Positions 1-10,000 of a DNA stretch of 10,855 nt are shown here, one piece after another. Position 1 is the first letter of the stretch, and each line of letters opens with the position of its first letter. Position numbers and translations under genes: made by a program. The notes beneath the pieces were generated by a model. That model did not search any database, had not been told where the DNA came from, and saw only the letters and a list, made by a program, of their open reading frames with translations. The DNA comes from Lachnospiraceae bacterium. GTDB lineage: Bacteria; Bacillota; Clostridia; Lachnospirales; Lachnospiraceae. The stretch lies in the NCBI GenBank assembly GCA_021202715.1, contig JAJQCL010000214.1, positions 2,708 through 13,562 on the forward strand. The letters run 5' to 3'.

Positions 1-1
1 G

Positions 2-1090
2 TATTACGGGTATCATTTCAATATCACCAACAGTGACGTTCATGTGGGAAGAATTCGTTCGCTCACGTATTCGCAGTCTTACTGGTCTGGAAATACCAGC
101 GTGACGATCGAGGGTGATTACTATGGTTCGCATGTTATTTTTGAAGACAGTACTTCTGTAACAGTGGGCGGCAGTATGTTCGGCGGCTATTTCTATATGC
201 GAAGCAGCGGGAACCTGATCGTCAAGGGCGCTGTGCTGAGTTATTTGAGAGAGATGAGCGGAACGGGGACGGTGGCCGCCAATGTGATTTCCGTGGACAG
301 TTCCGCAACATACAGCGGGGGAACCATCATCGCCAACCAGCTTACCAATTGTCTCTACTCATCGGTCAGCGCGGCGACGGTAAAGGATCAGAGATATACA
401 GATTTTACTTTCAGCTCGACAAGTTCGACCGCTGTGTCGGACTATGGGAGCCTGACGCCGTTTATTACGTACGCAACCAGTTCATCTACGGTGACAACCT
501 ATACTTTCAGCGGCAGCAGTCTCTGGCTGTTCGGATATGTTCCGGATACGGTGGACGGTCATTATGATATGACGGTCTCTGTAATGGACGGCAGCAGCAA
601 TCCGCTGAACGCGATCATCACTGCGCTGGAGGCGGGAGATCTGACAGATTCCGTGCTGGAGCAGCAGATGGAGGACACGGATTCAGAGGCGGAGTGCGTG
701 ATGATTGGCAGCCCGGCTTATGATTCGACCCGTCGGACGGTGTCCGTCAGCGGTTCCGCGATCCGCGCGGCTGGGAATCTGACCTTCTGGAATGACACGG
801 AGATCACGGCCGGTACGGTCACGGCGGGCGGTTCGCTGCTGTGTATGCGCGACATGACGATCTCCGGCGGGGCGGTCACAGCGGATGCGATCGGAAATGT
901 TTATACAAATACCGTCACTGATGCGGAGAACAATGTGCGGTGGTGTGAGACGATCATCGACGGCGTGACAGTTACCGCAGACCTCGTGGGCGCCCCCACG
1001 GACCGAAACGACAGCTGGACGCCCCGCAGTACGGTGGTGCTGCAGAACGGCGGCTCTGTGACATCCCACAAGGAGGTTTCGGTCACCTTT
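2..1090 (+). other. N-terminal beta-helix-like block 1 (incomplete at left edge)
   Basis: This part encodes short alternating strands separated by Gly/Ser/Asn turns. Examples are NTSVTIEGDYYGSHVIF near residues 17-33, GNLIVKGAVLSYL near 56-68, GTGTVAANVISV near 73-84, and MTISGGAVTADAIGN near 271-285. The 'x-ISGG-x-VTA' coil signature is common in pectin-lyase-like right-handed beta-helices of large Firmicutes surface proteins. The block is cut by the window edge, so the number of coils is unknown. The first ~100 residues are aromatic-rich (YYGYHF, SYWSG, DYYG, GGYFYM) and resemble part of block 2. The fold is inferred from strand spacing, not from a structural match. Confidence 0.55.
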
Positions 1091-4000
1091 GTGCAGGATA
1101 TTTATATTAACTATGTCTATGATACCAGTATTTTCAGCGTGAGTAATGACCGTCCGCAGACCCTGCGCTTTACCGGCTCCTCTCTGGAGAGTATGAGCCT
1201 TGTGGATGACAGTCTCGAGGCTCTTGCCTCGGTGAGCGTTGCGGCGCCGACCGTCATCGCGGATAAGAGTGAGGGGTCATGGCACTTCGAGTCGCTGACC
1301 GGTCCTGTGACCGCCAGCTTCAGGGCGGATGGTACCGTTCTGGATAAGGAGGGCGAGGCGGCGGAGGATGAGAGTGCCTACCAGGATAAAGAGCTCCTGG
1401 TCCTCTACGCCGTGCAGGATGAAAATACACTGACGGTGGTCGAGGGCAGCGAGTATGTGAATAGTACCTTTACTGTCGGGGATGGTTCGCGCACTTTTAA
1501 CGCTTCCTATGCGGCGGAGGTTTCTTCCGGCAGCACGGTGACGCTGACGCTGACGGAGGCCGCTGTCACTGCCGGCATGGCTGACAATAAGTTTGTGGTC
1601 TGGTACTATACCGGCAGCGAGGAGAATGACAACCTGGTTCTCCACAGTGTGGAGACGGAGGTCGCGGAGGGCAGCATTTCCTTTGAGATGCCCTATACCG
1701 CGACGGAGGTGTACGTCACGAATGAACTGACGTTGTATCTGAACCTGTATGAGATCCAGTTTACGTCCACAGGCTTTAATGTGGAGCTGGGGGACAGTCC
1801 CCGTGAGGACGCCTGCTTTACCTACGCCGGGAATCTGCGGATCACACAGTCCAATATTGACTCGACCACGACGCCGCACACCAATTATTCCGTCTCTTAC
1901 CCTGTGAAGGCTGTGGTGGATGGTGAGACGGAGTCGACAGCCAGTGATACGGTATCTCAGTATGTGACAAACAATCATATGGTCTTTGCGGCGGGTTCAG
2001 GAAGCACCGGGCGTACGGTTACGTTTGAGAGCGTGATTCAGCGCAGCGAGACGACGGATCCCGGGATCGACGTCGCAGACGGAGAGGATATCACGCTGAC
2101 CATCGACGGGGCGGTACAGCTGGGGAATATCAATATAGATTCGGGAACGGTCTCCATTGTCGGCGCAAATAAAGACGAGGACAAGGATATCCTGCACATC
2201 GCCAGAATATGGACCGAGTGGGATTTTGTGTCCAGTACCCTGATTGGAAACTCGTCGGGAACGAGTACAGCAAATATTGACATGAGAGATCTGACTCTCT
2301 ATGTAGGGAATAGAATGACCTTTGCCTATACAATGGGAGGGATGGTGACTCTGACAGACTGCTTTGTCAACGCAAAAAACTGGGTCTATTACAGTGTCTT
2401 TGCGATGTATGCGGATCAGGTGACTTTCGACAAGACGTCTGTTTATATAGGATACGGTTCCGATACAGATAGAACTAATAATTTCTGTTTCTTTAGAAGT
2501 TGTAATAATGTTACGGTAAAAAATGACTCGAGTGTCGAATATTATCTGACGGGAAGCGGATCGGGAGATTATTCCTCCTCGTTTTATTCCGGTGTCACCG
2601 GCACGATGACGATAGAAAATTCCAAAGTCACTACGAAGTATGCCACAGATGCAAACAACAGCGGGTCTCAGCTGCTGACCTGGTCGGCTCTGCCGACGAA
2701 GGTGGTTGTGAGCGGGGACTCTGTCCTGACCGTGGATCAGCGGCTGATGCTGAAGGCGCTTGAGGTGACAGATGACGCGAGTGTCGTTGTGAAAAATGAT
2801 GATGCGGACAGCTATCTGTTCTGTCAGGATGTGACTGTGAATACGACGGGGACGGTGAGTGCAGACTACATTGTGATCTCCGGCTTCGTCTACGCAACAG
2901 ACAGTTTTGTCTCAGACAATTCCTTCATGAGCTCTACGAGCAGCTATGTCACCTCCGGCAGCTTCTCACTGCAGAACGGTACGGTGGAAGCAAAGTTTGT
3001 CGGCGGAGACCTGGACGCGACCATCGCGGTGAGCGGCGGAACACTGAATGCGGATACGGTCGGTACTTACGGCGCGCTGTTCGGTTACACGAGATATGTG
3101 CCGAAGCGTAATGGCGAGAAATGGGCTTATACGCTCGAGCAGATCCCCGAGTCCGCGGCGGTTACTATTTCCGGCGGCACGGTGAACATCTCCGACTATC
3201 TCGGCGGGATGAACTCCACGGTTTCTGTGACCGGCGGTAAGGTGAAGCTTGCTGACGGCGCGGTGCTTGGCATCACGGACGAGGATCTGGAGACGCTGAT
3301 GACCAGCTATTCCGAGGCCGGAGAGGAGATGGGAACGAGCTGTACCGTGAGCATCACCGGCGGAACGGTGGAGGCGACGGGAACGAACGGCACCGCTTCC
3401 ATCCTCGCAGACTACGGAAGTGTATATATCGGCGGTGACTGCGAGGGTGTGTCTGTTTATGACCTGACCGCTGAGAACGGTGAGATTACCATTGAGTCTG
3501 TAAGCGGTGTATATACGAATCCGTATAGAGGGACGGATAAGGATCACAATCAGGTAGGTATCTATGTGAGCCATCTGCTGGAGGCGCAGGAGATTCTGAT
3601 TCAGGCGGGTGCTGTCGTCTGGGCGGCGGAAGCCTATGCCAATGTGGAGGACGGCGATCAGGGATCGCTGACAGTGGTGGCCGATGTTGAGGACGGTCAG
3701 GCGAATTCCGGCTATCTCTATACAGAGCAATACGGCTCCGGCGGCGCCGGAGAGACGACGGTGGAGACGGTTCAGGATTCCGAGAGTGTCACGCATATCT
3801 ATGGCACACAGGTGTCTACGATCACCTACTATCTGAACGACGATGAGACGGATCCGGCGACCAATGACGGGAACCCGACTTCGTATACGCTGGGACAGAC
3901 AAACAGCGATGGTTCATTGACTGTGACATTGGTGGAACCTGAACGTGAACATTATCAGTTTACGGGATGGTATGACAATGAGGAGTGTGAGGGCGACCCG

Positions 4001-7000
4001 GTCGGTCTGTCGCTTTCTACCAGCAGTGCCATCAACTATACGCTTTATGCCGGCTGGGAGCCGGAGACGGTCACCTTCACAATTACCGTGACGGCGGACG
4101 ACAGCTATGATCTGGAGGAGGAGACAGAGGGTAAGGCGGGAACGCTGAGTGCCGATAAAACGAGCTTTACCTTTACCCAGACGGTGACGGTCGCCTATCG
4201 GGATGCGATCATCGGCGACGGCGACGGCCATATCGTGCTGTCGAACTTCGACCTGAATTCCTATGCGATCAGGCAGCTCAAGGTGGACGATACGGATTAC
4301 AGCGGTGAGGTCGGGGTTATCTCGGACAGCACCGTGGTCACGAAGGATCTGGTAGAAGAATATCTTGATACAGATACTATTAATCTGACGGCAGTCCTTG
4401 TCACGAAGAAGAGTGTGAAGATCACGCTGGATCTGAATCAGAATGAGTACGGACGCCCGACGACGACCGCCTTTGAGAGTTCACTGACCGAAGCGGAGAA
4501 GACGGAGAGTACGTATCTGTACACCTATGTGGATATCAATGCCAATATCCTGACCGCGGACGGTTTCTATACAGGGACGCTGCAGGCGGACGGGAGCGTG
4601 ACAGGTAAGGCCCTGATCGGCGCCACAGCCACCGGCTACGATTTCCTGGGATGGTTTGATGAAGACGACAGTCAGCTGACAGCCGATTTTACGGTCACGC
4701 AGAACGGCTCTTCCACCTTCTATGCGAAATGGAGCCCGAAGACCTACACGGTATCCTTTGATGCGAACGGCGGCAGCGCGGTGACGGCGAGCAGTTCTGT
4801 GGAACCGACGGCGACAGACCCGGATGCAATGACGGGAACCGTGGTGTATGACACGGAGATTGACGGCGGGATCGCCTGGTCGGCGACAGAGACGGAACAG
4901 AGCCTGCCGACAGCCTGGAAGAGCGGCTACGTGTTCCTGGGCTGGTCCACAGATCCGAACGGTGATGAGAACTCCATCCTGGCGGAGGACGCGGAGCTGA
5001 ACGCGGAGACCCTGGAGAGTGCGCTGAATACGGAGGCAGGGACGGACGAGACGGCTCTGACCCTCTATGCAGTATACCGCAAGGTACAGATCACCTATAT
5101 CACGGCGGGCGGTACCTGGCAGAATGGCTGGAGCGGAGAGACATACACAGACACAGACCCGGATACGAGCCTGGGTTACAGTGCTCCTCTGGCCGCGTAC
5201 CAGTATGAGGAATCGACGGAAACGTATGCCTTTATCAGCACAACCGCCACTGAATTTTCGACGAATGGTGACAATTATAACGACGGAGACTACCGTGAGA
5301 CCATCCAGTACAAGGGCTATACCTTCACAGGGTGGTACCTGACAGACGCGGAGACCGGGGAGGTCTCGGAGACAGATGCGGTGACTTCGACGCCGCTGTA
5401 CAGTGACATCACGGTGACAGCCGGGTGGACGGCCAATTCCTACAGCCTGAACCTTTATGCGTATGAAGAAGGTGAAAATGATACATTCAATTCCTTCACC
5501 TATGGCGGTACGCAGCCGGTTACCGGATACGTGACGGTGGGAAAAGAGATCACCGAGAGTAACGCCGGGAGCTGGCCGGACCGCAGTGACTGGTACGCCG
5601 CGTCAAACAGTGCTACGAGCGGGGATGACGACGCAAAGCGTTATCTGCTGGGATTTACCTTTGACGCCTTTGAGCCGGGCGATTCTCTGGCAGAGGAAGG
5701 GACAGACGGATATACCGCCTATAATGCCTACGGGACGAAGGTCACCGAGCTGGTCAATAACAATACGCTGTTCACCCGGGAGGAGACGGGCGCGGATGGA
5801 ACGACATCCGGCAGTATCTTCTATCTGCCGGACGGGAGCGTGTATGGCAGTTCGCATGCATCGGATGAGAGTGATGTGCCGGACTATCCGAACGGGAGTA
5901 CGATCGATATGTATGCCGTTTACCGTGAGGTCTCGCTCGTATTCATCGAATATTACACGGATCAGGATAACCAGGTACAGGAGACCGTGATGTCATCTGT
6001 GCCGTGGAATGACTACTATGATTATCCCTCTGATTATGAGACGGATGGATGGCAGAAGCTGGTGGAAGATCAGGGATATACTCTGATCAGCTGGAAGATC
6101 GGCGGGACAGACGAAACTCTGCCGGATTACGGCTCTGACACATATGGGGAGGAGTCACTAAGGCAGCAATATAAGGATGCTGCCGCAGCGACCGGCGCAA
6201 TGGACATCAAGGTCTATACCTACTATGTCGCGCAGGTGACGGTGGAGGACGAACAGTGGCTGACCTCCAATACGAATCCGAGGGATTCGGAGAATCTGTA
6301 CAGCCAGGAGAGTGTGGAGTATATCATTCCGGGCAGCATGAAGTCCGGTACTCTGAACTATAAGATCGCCTATACGGAGACGACGGACGGAACGGCGGAC
6401 ACAGAGCTGAAACTGGTCACCTGGGACGACCTGAAGGATTATCTGTATGAGACGTCCTGGGGGAGCGGCAATACCGCCAACAATACCGTGGCCATCAAGC
6501 TGGAGCTCCTCGCACAGGATGAGACGACGGGCGAGTGGGAGGCCGTGGATCTGAGTAACGGAAGCGGTGTCTATGAGACATGGCTGAAGGAGTCAGGATC
6601 AATCGGCAATGTGACAGTAGTTTCCGGATGGAAGCTTCGCCTGACGATGTATCACTCCGGTGTGATTTCCGAATCGCTGACGGATCTCTACGACCTGACG
6701 TTTACGTATGCGAACAATGAAGAACAGTACATCAAATTTGAGAACCTGTACCTTGATCTGGAGCCTTCGGTGTGGGATGTGAACTATGTTCTGAACCTGC
6801 CGAACGATGCCAGAATTACATGGCCGGAATCCGGGTTCGTGGAGGAAACGACCTACAGGACGGTGTCGACAGAGTACGGGGCAGATCTGTGGGATGCCAG
6901 CTGTCTGCCTGCGGTCGCCGGATATGAGGCGAGTGCTGTCTGGACGGTGACATCCGGAGCGTCAGAAACGACGGTTGCCATGGGAAATCCTTTTACACTG

Positions 7001-10000
7001 ACCGTGAGCGCAGAGTCAGCGGGCGCTGTGACACTGGAAGTCACCTGGACAAAGAAGAGTTATACATTGTCCGCGGATGAAGATGTGCTGCAAAAAGACA
7101 GCGCTGACTGGTGGAAGGTCTCCTATGGCGATGAAGCTCTTAACAGGACCTTCCTGCAGTGGCTGACCGGTCAGGCGGCCAGCGCTGCGGTACCTTATCT
7201 CACGACGGTTGTTTTCAGCAACGACGATGCGGCCGCGAAGGCGGAGAATATTCTGCTGACATTGACGTATGAAGACGAGAGCACAGAGACAGTGCGTCTG
7301 GATGAGTACGAGGAGGTTACCTATGATTCTACGGAGGGAACCTATACCTTCCTGATGCCGGCCGCGAGTGTACACGCGTCCTACAGCGATACAGTCACAC
7401 TGTATCTCGAGGGCGGCAATATCACGATCGAGGAGGATGGATATACCTATAATGGAGAGTATCATACCTGGTCGGGCAGCTATATCATTCTGATGGATGC
7501 GGAGAACAATCTGGTGAATGAGGACGGCGTGACAGAGACGTCGAATACCCTGACTCTGGAGGGGGATCTTTCCGGGCGGAGCATCGCACTGGGGAACCTC
7601 AGCATCACGAGTGACGACTCCATCGTCCTGACGGAGGGAAGCACCGCGGAGCTGACACTCGGCTACAATGGAACGGCGAGCACGATCGACGCACAGAACA
7701 TCCTGGTGCCGGCGGGGGCGGACTTGACGATGAATTTGGCAGACGATGTGGACACCGGTACGCTGAACCTCAGCCCGTCCTCCGGATATGCGGCCATCGG
7801 CGGCAGCAGTGAGTCTGAGACGGCGACATCCGGTGCGCAGAGCGGCACGATCACGCTGAATGACCTCACAGTGAATCTGACACTGTCTGCAGGGAACGCG
7901 TCCGGAATCGGCTCAGGAGACCAGAGCTCCGGCGGCGGAGAGATTACCCTCACAGACTGTGTGATAACTGTGACGGAGGCACGGGAAGGAGCCACATCCT
8001 ATACCGGCGTCTGGATCGGCGGAAACGGCGTGAGCAGCGTTACGCTGGATGGCACACAGGTGGCACTCGGTGCGGACAGTACGCTGTCGGCGGATCTTCA
8101 GACATACACGCTGTATGCGGATGAAATTGCGATTATAAACGAAAGTTCCATCGGTACAGAAAGCGCGCCGGTTCGGAGCCCGATTTACGCGGAAGATGAG
8201 CTGACGATTACGGACAGCACGGTTTATCAGAATATCCAGAATGTGCAGACCTATCCTGTGGTTGCGATCGGAACCTCCGCAGACGGCAGTATGACCATCT
8301 CGGGCAGTACGGTTGACGCAGAGGTACGGTATCCTGCGGACGGTTTGTATACCGGTACACTTTATATTGAGGATGCCGCCTCCGATGTGGTGATTGCCGG
8401 GACGCAGATCCTGGAGACGAACAACGGGAACATTGCGATTACCGATGAAAAGGTGATACAGGGCAGCAGCAGCCATGACCATGATGGCAGCTATCTGATT
8501 ATCAACTCCTATGCGGACGACGGTACAGCAGATTCGGCGGCACTGACAGTGACATCCATCGCGGACAGCAAGACCATCACGACGGCGGAGGTGACGCTGA
8601 CGAATGTGGACATCGATGCAGATACCACAATCATACTGGATGGCGACCTGACCATCACCGGAAAGGTGGATATCGCAAGCGGTGTGACACTGACGGTGGA
8701 TGCTGCGGCGGTGAATGATCAGGAAGAGTACCTCTACGGCGTGACGCTGGAGTCTTCTGCGACGGTGACGGACAACAGCGGCACCTATGCACAGGAGGGC
8801 GGCAGCCTGGCGAGCTACATGACAGACGGAATCATCTGTGATCAGCTTGATATCGAGCTGACGGATGTCACCACGACGGCTGCGAACCTGATTGCCCATA
8901 ATCTGACCCTGGACGGCGGGAGCGTCACAGCGACCAACGGTCAGGTCGGAAGCCAGGGCGTGGGTGGTGTGACGACCGTGAGCATTACCAATGGAACGGA
9001 GATTACGGCTGCGACCATCGGTGCGCTGGGAGCGCAGAGTTCGACGTTTACCTTTGTGGTGTTCACGGATGAGGAGAATGATATCAAGAACCTGACCGGT
9101 ACGCTGGTGCGCGACTGGTATCGGCTGACCTATGTGATTGCGGATGAGTACGACACGAGTAATCTTCCCACGGTTCTGCGGACAACGCAAATCGTAGCGG
9201 ACGGCAGTATCACGGCGACCACCGTGCTGGACGGGGTACCTGATAATCCGACGCCAAGGTCCGGATTCAGCACCTGGTATGTAATCAATCCGGGCGCTGA
9301 TGAGACCCTGGGTACTGCGGATGATATCTCCGTGGCACTCCAGGAGACCAGTACTCCGAGCGGATTTGCCTACATCACACAGCTTAACCCCACGACAGTG
9401 GATTACAGCAATTGGACTGAGACGACGAATTCTGACGACGGAACGAAGACGCTTAAAATCCTGGCTGCCATGAATATAAGCGGGACGGCGTTGATTCAGG
9501 AGGAGAGACAGCTTTCAGATACCTTTGACGACACTGTGACGGCAACCTCTGTCTCTGTCCCCGCCGACGGTGCATGGACTGCGAAGTTCACGGTGTCAGG
9601 CTCGGTGATTGCGGGCAGCGGCTATCAGCTGTCACTTACCAAAGCGTTCCCTGCTGGCACGGAGCTGACGCTCGCGGTGCTGAGTGCCTCGGATAACATT
9701 GTGCGGTTCTATCATTATACAACAACCGGGGATGAGACGACCATTGCGCTGAGCTGGTTCCAGAAGATGGGAGGCACGGAGAGTCCGACCTCTTACCTGA
9801 TGGCGGGAACGGCCGGGGCGACGCTTGCAGACAGCTTTATGATTGCGGCGGATTTCTCGCAGGCCGGAAGTATTACAGCGAGCGATTACAGCGATGTCAG
9901 TGTTCAGCTGCAGCTGATCGATGATGACTCGGATGTAACCGGCGCGGCGGTGAGCTACTCCCTCTATGACGCGCCCACGGCCTCTGTCACAGCGGTTGGA

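Noticed and set aside
1070..1091. AAGGAGG followed by an in-frame GTG at 1091
   Set aside because: It encodes Lys-Glu within a continuous beta-helix strand, and the spacing to the GTG is too long for a normal internal start. Other AGGAGG-like runs in the gene come from Glu-Glu codons.
2374..2472. A AAA AAC heptamer in the phase expected for -1 frameshifting
   Set aside because: A -1 shift would reach TAG at 2470 after about 30 residues with no recognisable product, and I see no clear downstream stimulatory structure. Chance occurrence in an A+T-rich patch is more likely.
2518..2523. A6 run as a possible phase-variation site
   Set aside because: The run is short, the frame is intact, and no other evidence of switching is present.
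5586..5990. 134-codon + strand frame overlapping the main frame
   Set aside because: Its product is Arg-, Pro- and Ile-rich without a pattern and lies inside the B-repeat coding region. It is a shadow frame, as is the one at 5067-5342.
8474..8488. HDHDG motif as a possible metal site
   Set aside because: A single short motif in a loop, with no other ligands or family signature nearby, is not enough to call a metal-binding site.
7913..9190. 425-codon antisense open frame
   Set aside because: The translation is rich in Arg, His, Cys and Ile with no domain pattern, and lies opposite a clear coding frame. It is a by-product of the sense codon bias, as are the other antisense frames at 683-1069, 1277-1978, 2966-3796 and 7016-7465.
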